Shown one piece after another: positions 1-9,116 of a stretch of 43,896 bases of DNA. This DNA comes from Cryomorphaceae bacterium (lineage in GTDB: Bacteria > Bacteroidota > Bacteroidia > Flavobacteriales > Schleiferiaceae). The stretch spans positions 1-43,896 of the forward strand of contig JAFMBM010000024.1 in the NCBI GenBank assembly GCA_017858515.1, written 5' to 3'. The translations under genes were made by a program, and so were the position numbers. The stretch's first letter is position 1. Each line of letters begins with the position of its first letter. The notes under the pieces were generated by a model that worked only from the letters and a program-made list of their open reading frames with translations, made no database searches and had not been told where the DNA came from.

Positions 1-650
1 AAATGATTGGCTTCGGTTTGGATATCGTATTTAAACCCCGCTGCTCCTTCCAAGGGCATTGAATTGGGACAAGGAGTGTTAATGGGTTCGAATCCTAGCT
101 GCTCTAAACGAACTCTTTGGCCCACAACTATTTTTAGATTCCAAAAAGGCTCATTGCCTGTGGCGATAAAGTCTATGTCATCTTCTGGAGAGTTCTCTCT
201 TTCGGTTGCAGCATTTTCATGAGTTTCTCTCTTACCAGGTAGAAGAATATATTTCTTCTCGAGACTTCCAAGAATGCGCTCATCGTCTTTATCCAGGTAA
301 AACAAGCTGTCTTTTTTCCACAAAAAGGCGTCTATTCTCTTTCCATCCACGTCGATTAAACGGATTGTAGAGTCGGAAGAGATCATCCAATTTCCTGCTA
401 CGGAGATTCCATCTCCTTTTTCCAGATATTCAGTAGAGAGTTGAAATTGTTTGTTTGAATGCAGGGTGAGCTCGTAGGAAATACCCGGACAATCTGCGCA
501 AGGAATAATACCATACCAATTGGAATCTAATGCGGTGTAGAGTTCAGTAGATTCTTTAGCTGTGGTTGAAGGATTCGAGCAGCCAAGCCAAAATAGGCTT
601 GTAAAAAGAAGGACTAGAAAGGGAACTTTAATTATTTGTTGAAAAGCCAT
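1..650 (-). CDS. NlpE-like lipoprotein with GNEPFW domain (3' end outside window)
   Basis: An open frame runs from ATG at 650 off the left edge without a stop, so the C-terminus is missing; 216 codons are visible. It starts with a hydrophobic signal ending in a lipobox with Cys24 (FWLGC), so it is a probable lipoprotein. Residues 41-63 carry the NlpE N-terminal signature with a CxxC pair (Cys51, Cys54; PCADCPGI). NlpE proteins act in copper and envelope-stress sensing. A second region has GNEPFW at 165-170, typical of the COG3650-like domain often fused to NlpE-type modules. The start lies inside the 3' end of the EnvC-like gene (19-base overlap), so it is probably the distal gene of the envelope operon. 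Family assignment is by motif; the precise role is unknown. Confidence 0.75.
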   Translation of the reverse strand, partial: MAFQQIIKVPFLVLLFTSLFWLGCSNPSTTAKESTELYTALDSNWYGIIPCADCPGISYELTLHSNKQFQLSTEYLEKGDGISVAGNWMISSDSTIRLIDVDGKRIDAFLWKKDSLFYLDKDDERILGSLEKKYILLPGKRETHENAATERENSPEDDIDFIATGNEPFWNLKIVVGQRVRLEQLGFEPINTPCPNSMPLEGAAGFKYDIQTEANH

Positions 651-1978
651 GGTTGCGGATTTTGAACATTTTGATTGAGCCAAACTTCGAAGTGAAGGCT
701 GGTTTTACCGTCTTTAGGATCTGTGAAAATGAGACCAATTTCTTGTTTAGGCTTCACTAAATCGCCTTTTTTCACATAAACCTCAACGAGATTATCGTAT
801 ACCGTAAAATAATTTCCATGTCGGATGAGCACCGCGATATTTCCATAGGGAATACGTATTACGCTACTGACCTCTCCACTGTAAACTGCGCGGGCTTTGC
901 TTCCATTTTCAGTGGCAATGTCGATTCCGTTATTGTTTACCACCACCCCTTTGGCAATGGGATGCGGATGCCTTCCAAAAGAACCCGTTATAATGCCTCT
1001 TTCTACAGGCCAAGGAAGACTTCCTTTGCTTTTGGTGAAATTATCTGCCAACTTTTGAGCTTCAGGAGTAAGTACATAGGGTTTACTTTCTTTCGAACCT
1101 GCCTTTGAATTCGATTCGGCTCGCTTCTTTTTAATGCGATCGCGCAATTCGTTATTGCTGGTGTTACTGCTAAAATCTTTACCTCTTATTAATCCTAATG
1201 CCATGGCCTCATCTTCAATTTGCTTTCGTTCTGCGGCTGCTTTGGCTTTCTTGATTTCCTCGATAATAATGCGCTGAATTTCCTTCTCCAGCCGTTCTGA
1301 TTGCTTGCGCTTGTCTTCAATTTGTTGAAGAATGTCTTTTTCTTGGGTTTTCAACTGTCCAATCGCCTCTTCGGTTTTTTTCATATCCGACTGCATATTG
1401 GCTATTTCATTCTCTTTGTTTTTTAGAAGGCTAAGTTTCTCGGCTTTTTTAGTGTTTAACTTAGCAATTTCCTCCTCTAACAATTGTTGTTCTTTGGCAA
1501 TTTCTTCCACTTGCAATCGTCTGTGTTCGGCCAACTGCTTCATATATTCCATGCGCTGAAAGGCCTGATTGAAACTCCGCGATGAGAGCAGAAACATCAA
1601 GCGGCTGTAATTATTATTACTCGTGCGAGCCGCGCGGATCATATCTGCGTAATCGTCGCGCATTTTCGCAATTTGTGCTTCTTGTTCTTTGTTTTGTTTT
1701 TGAAGGATTTCAATTTCCTCAGACATCAGATCAATCTCCTTCTGCATGGTGCGAATGAGTTTTTCTCGGATGCCAATTTTCTGCAAGAGTGCTTCAACTT
1801 GACTTACAGACATATCTTTATTTTGACGCGTTTCGGCCAATATTTTATTGGCCAGAGCGATTTCGTCTTGAAGCTTGATTTTTTGAATTTGAAGGTTCTC
1901 TTTTTTGTCCGTTTGAGCATCGCCCATAAGCGCAAAAAGGAGCCATCCAAGTAATAGGAAGAAGAACTTCATTTTCAT
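632..1978 (-). CDS. EnvC-like murein hydrolase activator (degenerate M23/LytM domain)
   Basis: 448 residues: a signal peptide (1-21), a long charged coiled coil (about 25-255), a linker, and a C-terminal LytM/M23-like fold (about 330-448). The zinc site is broken. The first ligand position of HxxxD is Asn349 (Asp353 is kept), HxH reads SLH at 427-429, and the usual Y-x-H-L base motif reads VYDNL. Coiled coil plus a catalytically dead LytM domain is the layout of EnvC, which activates periplasmic N-acetylmuramoyl-L-alanine amidases at division. A similar activator role is inferred; direct peptidase activity is unlikely. ATG overlaps the stop of the DUF4292 gene as TAATG, showing translational coupling. 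It is often annotated simply as a peptidoglycan DD-metallopeptidase family protein. Confidence 0.88.
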   Translation of the reverse strand: MKMKFFFLLLGWLLFALMGDAQTDKKENLQIQKIKLQDEIALANKILAETRQNKDMSVSQVEALLQKIGIREKLIRTMQKEIDLMSEEIEILQKQNKEQEAQIAKMRDDYADMIRAARTSNNNYSRLMFLLSSRSFNQAFQRMEYMKQLAEHRRLQVEEIAKEQQLLEEEIAKLNTKKAEKLSLLKNKENEIANMQSDMKKTEEAIGQLKTQEKDILQQIEDKRKQSERLEKEIQRIIIEEIKKAKAAAERKQIEDEAMALGLIRGKDFSSNTSNNELRDRIKKKRAESNSKAGSKESKPYVLTPEAQKLADNFTKSKGSLPWPVERGIITGSFGRHPHPIAKGVVVNNNGIDIATENGSKARAVYSGEVSSVIRIPYGNIAVLIRHGNYFTVYDNLVEVYVKKGDLVKPKQEIGLIFTDPKDGKTSLHFEVWLNQNVQNPQPWLFNK

Positions 1979-2745
1979 TACAAGGACTTATATTTAACAG
2001 GAATGTTAAAGGGCATGGGCTTTCGTTGGCTAGAATATTCAGTAATGAGAAGGTTTAACGAAGGTTTACTTGCCGTGTTAGCGCTTAAGTTCATTTTTCT
2101 CGGAAAGATAGATAGCGGTTCTTCGGCGCTCCTTTCGAATTTAGAATGAAGTGAAAAATTGGAGTTTGGAGGTGTGAATGTGTATTCGATCGGCCGAATA
2201 CTGGGAAGGTGAATTCGGGCATTTAAAAGAGCGCCATTGCTTTGGGTGGATGCTTTTTTTGGAAAAATATCCAACTCATTATTATCAACAGGAACTAGGC
2301 TATCGATTTTGGGCAGGATGGGAAAGTTGGCTAAAAGTATTTGTTCAAGAAGACGATAGTCAAGAGGAATCCCTGCCTTCTGAATAAGGGTAGATAAATC
2401 TCCTTTATAGTAGGTCTTGTCTAACTTATTTACCATAAAAGCACTGTCGGGACGAATTAAAACACGGATCACGTGCAGGCCGATGATGGGGTCTGCAAAG
2501 TCGAGCCAAATAGCTGAATCGCTCTTCATTCTCAGCTCCAGTTTAAATTGGGAGTTTGTATTTTCTTGAGCAAATTCCGCTTGTGCTTTTAAGGTAAAAA
2601 ACGAAGGCTGATATTGAGTGAGAAGAATACCTTCGTTGGGTTTGTCTAAGCGAAGGTTTTTCTTTGAACCCCTTATGGCGGCATTTTTACAAGAAGCCAA
2701 TAGTACCAGGAGGAAGAAGATGTAGATAAAAGAACTAGTTCGCAT
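1978..2745 (-). CDS. DUF4292 family lipoprotein
   Basis: 255 residues from ATG at 2745. A TTG six codons upstream keeps the frame, but the ATG gives a compact lipoprotein signal (FLLVLLASC) with the lipidated Cys at about residue 19. The mature part is a mixed beta domain resembling the LolA/LolB-like lipoprotein fold suggested for DUF4292. That family is confined to Bacteroidetes and has no established reaction. It sits between a secreted TPR protein and an EnvC-like activator, an order that recurs in Flavobacteriia, so a role in envelope or peptidoglycan assembly is inferred from context. It overlaps the TPR gene stop by 11 bases. Confidence 0.8.
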   Translation of the reverse strand: MRTSSFIYIFFLLVLLASCKNAAIRGSKKNLRLDKPNEGILLTQYQPSFFTLKAQAEFAQENTNSQFKLELRMKSDSAIWLDFADPIIGLHVIRVLIRPDSAFMVNKLDKTYYKGDLSTLIQKAGIPLDYRLLEQILLANFPILPKIDSLVPVDNNELDIFPKKASTQSNGALLNARIHLPSIRPIEYTFTPPNSNFSLHSKFERSAEEPLSIFPRKMNLSANTASKPSLNLLITEYSSQRKPMPFNIPVKYKSL

Positions 2746-4432
2746 ACCATTTCTTTTTTTCAATTTTCTTTAAGAGGACTGAATTATTGGAGCCTAAGGC
2801 CACCGCTTTTTCCCATTCAATTAGAGCCTCTTCTACTTTGTTCATTCGAAAAAGTATATCGCCTTTATGCTCATGAAAACCCGCCGGCTTCGGTTCTGAG
2901 AGAGAAAGGGCTTCGTTAATTTTCTCAAGAGCCGCGGTGTAGTTTCCTTGTTGAAAGAGAACCCATGCCCAAGTGTCTATAAAATTAGGTTCTTGGGGCT
3001 GTAGGGAATTGCTTTTCTCACTCATTTTTAAAGCTTTGGCTAGATCTCGGTTTGCCAAAGCCAAATAATAAGCATAGTTGTTAAGGGTAGTGGGATTGTT
3101 CGGATTGATATCGAGGGCCTTCTCGAAGTATTTGAAGGCTTGATCTAGATTGCTATTAGTGTATTCAGCTTCGGCAAGAAAAAAACTGAACCGTTCTTGC
3201 AGGGCTCGATTTGCAAAAGATAAATCCAATCCAGCCTCTAGCCACTCGATGGCCTGCTCTTCGTCTCCTTGATTTAAGGAAGTAATGCCCTTATATAAAT
3301 AGGGCAAAGGTTGGGTAGGAAAGAGATCTACGGCTTGTTTGGAATCGGCCTCGAGCCACTCGAGTTTATTGAGTTCGGCATCTATGAGCAAGATTTGTTG
3401 CCAGATTTCATATTTGGTGCCTTCGGGCAAAGAAACTGCCTTTAAGTAGGCCTCGCGAGCTTCCAACAAACGCAAGTCTCGAGCTAAGAAATCGCCTTTC
3501 ATGGCAAAAGCTTTCGCGCTGTTTGGGGAAGATTGAACCACAATATCGAGGAGTTCATAGGCTTTGGAAAGCAAAGTGGAGTCTCGCTCGGTTTGCTCGT
3601 AGAAACTCAGCAGTAATCCTATTTTTTCATCGATATCTAAAGAAGGACTGGCCGCAGCTGCTTTAAGATAGGTATATGATTTATCGTATTCTTTTATAGA
3701 CTGATGCCATCTAGCTAATCGGAGATTGGCTGTGGGTTGATTGGGCGATTTTGAGATAATGTTTTTCCAGATTCCAACCGCTTCTAATTGACGATCGTTG
3801 GCGCTGTATAAATCTGCCTTTTGCAATTGAATTTCGAAGTCGTAGGGAAAGGCCGTAATGAGCTTGTCCATTTCTACCAAAGCCAATTCAAGCTCGTCTT
3901 GATAGAGATAGATTTTAACCTTTTGACGAGACACCTCCTTATCAATTCCGCGCAGGGCTTCAATTTTAGACAGAGCGCGCAGGGCTTCAGGCCATTTTCC
4001 AAGGTCGAGGTAAACGCCAGTAAGGGCAAAAAGAGGATCGGCACTTCCTGGTTCTAAATCGGCTATCTGTTCTAAAACTTGAGTGGCTTCTAGTAGTTTG
4101 CCATCTGCAAGCAGCAGATCGGTATATAGAAAGCCATACCACTTTACTTTAGAATCGAGTTCCCAGCCTTTTGATGCGTACTCAAGAGCCTCACCAATCG
4201 ATTGTTTTTCTGCGTAAATCTTGGCGATTTCTATTTTAATGAGCGCATTATCGGGCTCAATGCTATCGCATTGCAAAAAGGATTTTAAGGCTTGCTCTTG
4301 CCGCCCACTAATTTTATATTCTTGGGCCTGCCAGAATGCAGAGTCGAAGGAAAGCGAATTCCCTGAGTTGGCAGAAGGCTGACCCAGGGAAAGTAGTGGT
4401 AAGAAGAGTGCGACTAGAAGACGCTGTTTCAA
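2735..4432 (-). CDS. Secreted tetratricopeptide-repeat protein
   Basis: 565 residues if translation begins at the TTG at 4432, one base after the TAA of the nucleotidyltransferase gene. This gives a clean signal peptide (MKQRLLVALF then LPLLSLG). A longer version begins at TTG 4462, adds ten residues and is less convincing; there is no in-frame ATG near the start. The rest is nearly continuous TPR helices (about 30-560), with typical repeat residues such as NPNNPTTLNNYAYYLA and consecutive A/G-Y-F positions. TPR arrays mediate protein-protein contacts; the periplasmic partner is unknown. The tight operon with DUF4292 and EnvC-like genes suggests a scaffold in envelope assembly. Confidence 0.85.
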   Translation of the reverse strand: MKQRLLVALFLPLLSLGQPSANSGNSLSFDSAFWQAQEYKISGRQEQALKSFLQCDSIEPDNALIKIEIAKIYAEKQSIGEALEYASKGWELDSKVKWYGFLYTDLLLADGKLLEATQVLEQIADLEPGSADPLFALTGVYLDLGKWPEALRALSKIEALRGIDKEVSRQKVKIYLYQDELELALVEMDKLITAFPYDFEIQLQKADLYSANDRQLEAVGIWKNIISKSPNQPTANLRLARWHQSIKEYDKSYTYLKAAAASPSLDIDEKIGLLLSFYEQTERDSTLLSKAYELLDIVVQSSPNSAKAFAMKGDFLARDLRLLEAREAYLKAVSLPEGTKYEIWQQILLIDAELNKLEWLEADSKQAVDLFPTQPLPYLYKGITSLNQGDEEQAIEWLEAGLDLSFANRALQERFSFFLAEAEYTNSNLDQAFKYFEKALDINPNNPTTLNNYAYYLALANRDLAKALKMSEKSNSLQPQEPNFIDTWAWVLFQQGNYTAALEKINEALSLSEPKPAGFHEHKGDILFRMNKVEEALIEWEKAVALGSNNSVLLKKIEKKKWYAN

Positions 4433-4433
4433 A

Positions 4434-5441
4434 TTATTTTTCAAGAGTTGAATAATCGCCAATACTTAGATTGGTATAATTTCCATCCATCTTAACGTGG
4501 TTTCCAATCATAGAATTGTGGAGATTGAAATTCGAGATATGGGTGGATTCTCCAATAATACTATGACTAATGGTTGAATCTTCCACAATGGTACCCGCGC
4601 CAATGGAAACACCAGGACCAACACTTGCATTTTTAAGGATCACTCCTTCGCCGATAAAACAGGGAGGATGAATGTGGCTGTTTTCATTTGTAACCGACTT
4701 TGCCACAAGGTTTTCCTTGTCTTTTATAAACTCTAGAATACGGGAATTTGTATCAACCGTAATATTCTTGTTGCCGCAGTCCATCCAATCTGAAACCGTT
4801 CCAGATCTGAACTTTAGGTCTTTGTTTTTCATGTTTTCGAGCGCATTGGTGAGTTGGTACTCTCCCTTATCTCGAATATCATTGTCTATAAGGTATTGAA
4901 GTTCTTTTCTAAGATTTTCGCCATCTTTAAAGTAATAGATTCCGATAATCGCCTCGTCTGAAACAAATTCAACTGGTTTTTCAATGAAGTCGGTTATAAA
5001 TCCAGCCTCGTTCTTTTTAACAACACCAAATTGCCTTGGATCTTCCACTTTTTTGGTCCAGATAACTCCATCGGCAGAAGTGTCTAAAACAAAATCAGCA
5101 CGGAAAAGAGTGTCTGCAAAAGCCACTACCACAGGACCACTTAAACTTTCAGCCGCACAAAGAATAGCATGTGCCGTTCCCAAAGGTTGAGTTTGATGAT
5201 AAATACTTCCCTTGGCACCTTCTTTTTCAGCAACGGCAATAAGATCTTTTTCAACTGCATCGCCAAAATCGCCAATAACAAAGGCAACTTCATCTACAGA
5301 TTGCCCGCAAACGCCCACAATATCTTCCACCAGTCTTTGAACAATGGGTTTACCAGCAATGGGAAGTAGCGGTTTTGGAACCGTTAAAGTGTGCGGTCTC
5401 ATTCTCGATCCGCGGCCAGCCATAGGTACAATAATCTTCAT
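4434..5441 (-). CDS. Sugar-1-phosphate nucleotidyltransferase with left-handed beta-helix tail
   Basis: 335 residues. The N-terminus carries the nucleotidyltransferase signature MAGRGSRMRP...PKPLLPI (about 7-30), with an ADTLF motif near 110 at the expected metal/nucleotide position, so it should couple a sugar-1-phosphate to an NTP. The C-terminal part (about 255-333) is a run of hexapeptide-like repeats (IGEGVILKNASVGPGVSIGA), the left-handed beta-helix seen in GlmU-, RmlA2- and GMP-pyrophosphorylase-like enzymes. Substrate cannot be decided from sequence; glucose, mannose or an amino sugar are possible. It lies between dut and a TPR gene, downstream of a flippase, so the product probably feeds surface polysaccharide synthesis. 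Confidence 0.88.
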   Translation of the reverse strand: MKIIVPMAGRGSRMRPHTLTVPKPLLPIAGKPIVQRLVEDIVGVCGQSVDEVAFVIGDFGDAVEKDLIAVAEKEGAKGSIYHQTQPLGTAHAILCAAESLSGPVVVAFADTLFRADFVLDTSADGVIWTKKVEDPRQFGVVKKNEAGFITDFIEKPVEFVSDEAIIGIYYFKDGENLRKELQYLIDNDIRDKGEYQLTNALENMKNKDLKFRSGTVSDWMDCGNKNITVDTNSRILEFIKDKENLVAKSVTNENSHIHPPCFIGEGVILKNASVGPGVSIGAGTIVEDSTISHSIIGESTHISNFNLHNSMIGNHVKMDGNYTNLSIGDYSTLEK

Positions 5442-5458
5442 TCAATCAGAGTTTTATA

Positions 5459-5908
5459 TTATTTATTTGTACTACCAAATCCACCAGAGCCTCTTTCGGT
5501 AGATGATAATTCTAAAGTTTCGGTCCAATTTACGATTTCATGCCTTGCGAGCACAAGTTGGGCAATGCGTTCTCCTGGCTGAAGCGTATAGGCTTCAGAA
5601 GAAAGATTGATAAGAATTACTCCAATCTCACCTCTATAGTCGGCATCAATGGTTCCAGGACTATTGAGCACACTTATTCCAAACTTAAGAGCCATTCCGC
5701 TTCTACTGCGCACTTGAGCCTCTATACCTTGAGGCAATTCAATGAACAAGCCCGTTGGAATTAATCTTCTTTCAAGGGGATTTAGAACAATGCTTTCAGC
5801 CAGATCTGCATGCAGATCCATTCCGGCTGATTGCTCGGTTTTATACTCCGGTAAAGGTTGATTCCCTTTGTTGACAATCTTAACATTTAAGCTCTGACTT
5901 TCTTCCAT
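5459..5908 (-). CDS. dut: dUTP diphosphatase (dUTPase)
   Basis: 149 residues, the usual size of trimeric dUTPase, which hydrolyses dUTP to dUMP and pyrophosphate, keeping uracil out of DNA and supplying dTMP synthesis. All five motifs are visible: AGMDLHA (1), RSRSGMALK (2), [10 protein letters not shown] (3, with the catalytic Asp), [10 protein letters not shown] (4) and the glycine-rich [10 protein letters not shown] at the C-terminus (5). ATG at 5908 overlaps the flippase 3' end by 22 bases, so the two are translationally coupled. The placement of a nucleotide-pool enzyme inside an envelope operon is common in Flavobacteriia. Confidence 0.97.
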   Translation of the reverse strand: MEESQSLNVKIVNKGNQPLPEYKTEQSAGMDLHADLAESIVLNPLERRLIPTGLFIELPQGIEAQVRSRSGMALKFGISVLNSPGTIDADYRGEIGVILINLSSEAYTLQPGERIAQLVLARHEIVNWTETLELSSTERGSGGFGSTNK

Positions 5909-7347
5909 AACAGTTGGATGGATTTTTGCTCAAGTAAATAAAGCACAATCAAATAAGGGACTAAGGTAGCTAGAGCCCACAATCCCATCTTTTCTTGCAT
6001 TTTCCATGCAAAGAAACCCAAAAGCAGGGAACCAAAGAAATAGATAGAAAGATGTTTCCATTGATAAGGCAGAGGAGCGTATTTATTCCCGAGATAGAGA
6101 TTTAGGCCCATGCTGCAGGCATAGGAGCAAAGGGTTGCAATGGCGGAGGCCATTATGCCGTATTTAGGGATTAACCAAATATTCAATCCAACCGTAACTA
6201 CTAATCCCGTTAGGGTAATAACAAGAGCGAAGTAGGTTCTGCCCGCGAGTTTGTACCAGATAGACAAATGGGTATTGATTCCCAAAATATAATTGGCTGC
6301 AAAAAGAAGAGGAGCAATGGATAAACCAATCCAGAATTTTTCATCAATAAAGCCCTTTAAGACAGGCATGGCTGCGTTTAAGAAGATGAGAGCTAAGCCC
6401 AGAATGGCTGTAAAAAGCCTTAGTACTTGGGCATTGGTTTCACCTGAAGAAGACGCAGACTTCAATCGAAAGAAAAAAGGCTCCATGGCGTAGCGATAGG
6501 CTTGAACAAAGAGCATTAAGAAGATGGAAAGTTTGTAAACGGCGCCATAAACGCCCAATTGTTCTAGGGAAGTTTCTTCAGGAAGTAGGTATTTTAAAAA
6601 TTGTCTATCGGCGAGCTCATTTGCTATGCCTGCCAATCCGGCCAACATTAAAGGAATTCCATAGCCGATCATTTTCTTCAAAAGGGGCGAATCTTTCTTC
6701 CAACCACCTTTAATCCTCCACTCTGGTAGAAGCATAATCAGCATAACGGAAGAAGCCACTACATTGGAAATAAGTACGGCAGAAACACGATCTACTTTTT
6801 GCAAAGCGGGCCAATAATCGAAGAATATAGGCCAATGGGGCACAACAAGGAAAAAGAAGACATTCATAAGTATAAATACACCAATGAGCGACATTTTCAC
6901 TATCACAAAGCGGATGGCTCTTTCCTCGTAACGGAGCTTGGCAAAGGGAAGAGCAGAAAGAACATCCATGCAAAGAACCAAAAACATCATCCTTAAATAC
7001 TCTGGATGATCTTCATATCTCAGAATTTCAGAAATGGGCGATCGAAATATTTCAAAAAGCAAATAGAAACAAAGAGTAGTAAAGACTAGGGCTCGCATGC
7101 CAGCGCCAAAAGCTTTGGAAGCACTTTTACTTTCCGAAGCATAGTTAAAGAAGGATGTTTCCATTCCGTAAGTCAACAGAACAATTAAAACTGCTATTTG
7201 AGAATAGAGATCGGTAATTATTCCGAATTCGCCACGAGTCATGGCTGAGGTGTGCAATGGAACCAAAAGAAAATTGAGCAATCTACCAAGTATACTCGGC
7301 AGACCGTAAATGGCCGTTTGACCCGCTAATTTTTTAATGGACGACAT
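5887..7347 (-). CDS. Polysaccharide flippase (MOP/Wzx-like membrane protein)
   Basis: 486 residues with about 12-14 hydrophobic segments spread over the whole length. The N-terminus ([20 protein letters not shown]) is typical of MATE/MOP superfamily polysaccharide exporters, which flip lipid-linked sugars across the inner membrane. No catalytic residues are expected. First gene of a minus-strand operon that continues into dut and a sugar nucleotidyltransferase. ATG at 7347 with a short leader. Wzx versus MurJ cannot be settled by eye, but the first is favoured because the protein has the N-terminal polysaccharide-synthesis signature and a nucleotidyltransferase neighbour. Confidence 0.88.
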   Translation of the reverse strand: MSSIKKLAGQTAIYGLPSILGRLLNFLLVPLHTSAMTRGEFGIITDLYSQIAVLIVLLTYGMETSFFNYASESKSASKAFGAGMRALVFTTLCFYLLFEIFRSPISEILRYEDHPEYLRMMFLVLCMDVLSALPFAKLRYEERAIRFVIVKMSLIGVFILMNVFFFLVVPHWPIFFDYWPALQKVDRVSAVLISNVVASSVMLIMLLPEWRIKGGWKKDSPLLKKMIGYGIPLMLAGLAGIANELADRQFLKYLLPEETSLEQLGVYGAVYKLSIFLMLFVQAYRYAMEPFFFRLKSASSSGETNAQVLRLFTAILGLALIFLNAAMPVLKGFIDEKFWIGLSIAPLLFAANYILGINTHLSIWYKLAGRTYFALVITLTGLVVTVGLNIWLIPKYGIMASAIATLCSYACSMGLNLYLGNKYAPLPYQWKHLSIYFFGSLLLGFFAWKMQEKMGLWALATLVPYLIVLYLLEQKSIQLLWKKVRA

Positions 7348-7354
7348 GAGGGCT

Positions 7355-7362
7355 TAAAGGTA
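7355..7362 (-). promoter_or_regulatory. Weak -7 element for the envelope operon
   Basis: Reading on the minus strand, TACCTTTA lies 8 bases before the flippase ATG. It differs from the Bacteroidetes -7 consensus TAnnTTTG at the last base, and no clear TTTG -33 element is seen upstream. It is offered only as the best candidate in the short divergent gap. Confidence 0.3.
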
Positions 7363-7398
7363 TATGCGGTAAAGCGGTTTCTAGCAGCTTTGAGCGTT

Positions 7399-7406
7399 TA
7401 TCTTTG
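7399..7406 (+). promoter_or_regulatory. Bacteroidetes -7 promoter element for the M28 peptidase operon
   Basis: TATCTTTG matches the TAnnTTTG consensus recognised by the Bacteroidetes primary sigma factor. It lies 27 bases before the ATG at 7434. The element overlaps the TTG at 7404 that would extend the frame, which argues that the extended start cannot be used. A -33 element is not obvious. Confidence 0.6.
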
Positions 7407-7433
7407 AACCTTCAAATATTAAAATCATTGCAC

Positions 7434-9116
7434 ATGCCTACTCGTTTGCACAAAGGATTGTTTTTTCTTTTTGTATTTGGCTTTTATGCTGCTTTTTCTC
7501 AAAACAATTGCGGCTCTGTTGAAGAGGGAATGGGAAATCGACTGAGTAATTCCATTGAATATTTGGCCAATGACGATCTGCAAGGAAGATATCCTGGCAC
7601 AAAGGGAGAACAATTAGCTGCAGAATACATTGCCGAGAAGTTTAAAGAATACGGCCTATTGGGCGGCGCCAATGGAGACTACTTCCAGGGCTTTAACATA
7701 CCAGTAAGTATAAATGCTAAGGCTACTTGCACGCTTGCGATTAAGAAGAAGGCATTGCGTCTAAACACTGATTATTATCCCATTCAATATTCTGCAGAAG
7801 GAAAGATTTCGGGTGAAACGGTATATGTGGGATTTGGAATAAACGCACCCGATCTGAATTACAATGACTTAACTGATCTGGCAATAAAAGGAAAAATTGC
7901 GGTAATGGATATTGGGTCTCCCGATGGTATCCATCCACACTCGAAGTATTTGGCTTATCACGACCTTAAAACTCGTGTAGAGGGATTGGTTAAAAAAGGT
8001 GCAACCGCCGTGGTATTGATCAATCGCAATGAGTCCGAAGCTCCTACGCAATCTTTTACGAGATGGCTTCCAACCAAAGTGCCAGTGGTTTTTGTGAGCA
8101 ATGCAAAATATGCCAAGAAGCTTTCGAAGAAGAAAAGATCGTTGAGCTTGAATGTTGAATTAGATAAAGAAGAGTTAGAAGCAAAAAATGTACTCGGTTT
8201 TATAGACAACCAGGCTGAGTTAACAGTGGTTATAGGAGCGCATTACGATCATTTGGGTATGGGAGGAGACGGCTCCTTGTACCGAGGAGAGCCCGCCATT
8301 CACAACGGAGCAGACGACAATGCCAGTGGGGTTGCGGCTCTTATAGAGCTGGCCTACATCCTTTCAAAAAGATCCTCAGAATACAGCACCAACTTTTTGT
8401 TCATTGCTTTTTCAGGAGAGGAAAAAGGCTTGCTGGGTTCTAATTTCTTTACAAAGAGCATGTTGTACAGAACAGAGTCAATGAAGTATATGATTAATAT
8501 GGATATGATCGGACGCTTGAACGAAGAGAATATTTTAATGATCAATGGGGTAGGAACATCTAAGGCTTTTTTAAGTACCATGAGAACGGTGCCATGTGCC
8601 GAATTGATCATTCGCACCTCAGATGGAGGTACAGGTCCGTCTGATCACACTTCTTTTTATAACGTAAATGTTCCAGCGGTGCACTTCTTTACAGGAGCTC
8701 ACGAAGACTATCACAAACCATCCGACGATTTCGAGAAAATAAACTTTAGAGGTTTGGGTGAGGTCATGAAGTATTTGCTCTATACCGTCAATTCTTTGGA
8801 GGAAGTGAAAGACATGAACTTCACCCAAACCAAGAGCGATGAAAGCACCAAAGCTCCTGCGTTTACGGTTACATTGGGAGTGGTTCCAGACTATTTGTAC
8901 GATAAAGAGGGAATGCGCATTGATGGCATTACTGATGGAAAACCCGCGTCTAAAGCTGGCTTGATGAAGGGCGATGTGGTTATTCGATTGGGCTCTATTC
9001 CAGTACGAGATATGATGAGCTATATGAAGGCCTTAGGCTCCTTTAAGAAAGGCGATAAAACTCAAGTAGAATACAAGCGAAATGGCAGTAAGGCTACTGC
9101 AGAAATTGAATTCTAA
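7434..9116 (+). CDS. Secreted M28 family aminopeptidase with PA and PDZ domains
   Basis: 560 residues from ATG 7434; an upstream TTG at 7404 lies inside the promoter element. Signal peptide 1-23 (FGFYAAFSQ). A protease-associated insert spans about 110-230. The M28 zinc site is complete: His270 (GAHYDHLG), Asp294 (GADDNASG), catalytic Glu329 and ligand Glu330 (SGEEKGLLGS), Asp357 (NMDMIG), His427 (DYHKPSDD). A PDZ domain fills about 475-560. It should remove N-terminal residues from peptides in the periplasm or outside. Its stop overlaps the gpsA start by one base (TAATG), so it heads a three-gene operon. Confidence 0.93.
   Translation: MPTRLHKGLFFLFVFGFYAAFSQNNCGSVEEGMGNRLSNSIEYLANDDLQGRYPGTKGEQLAAEYIAEKFKEYGLLGGANGDYFQGFNIPVSINAKATCTLAIKKKALRLNTDYYPIQYSAEGKISGETVYVGFGINAPDLNYNDLTDLAIKGKIAVMDIGSPDGIHPHSKYLAYHDLKTRVEGLVKKGATAVVLINRNESEAPTQSFTRWLPTKVPVVFVSNAKYAKKLSKKKRSLSLNVELDKEELEAKNVLGFIDNQAELTVVIGAHYDHLGMGGDGSLYRGEPAIHNGADDNASGVAALIELAYILSKRSSEYSTNFLFIAFSGEEKGLLGSNFFTKSMLYRTESMKYMINMDMIGRLNEENILMINGVGTSKAFLSTMRTVPCAELIIRTSDGGTGPSDHTSFYNVNVPAVHFFTGAHEDYHKPSDDFEKINFRGLGEVMKYLLYTVNSLEEVKDMNFTQTKSDESTKAPAFTVTLGVVPDYLYDKEGMRIDGITDGKPASKAGLMKGDVVIRLGSIPVRDMMSYMKALGSFKKGDKTQVEYKRNGSKATAEIEF

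Noticed and set aside
6710-6973. 87-residue Cys-rich frame inside the flippase gene
   Set aside because: Same strand, different frame, in a hydrophobic gene; a shadow of membrane codons.
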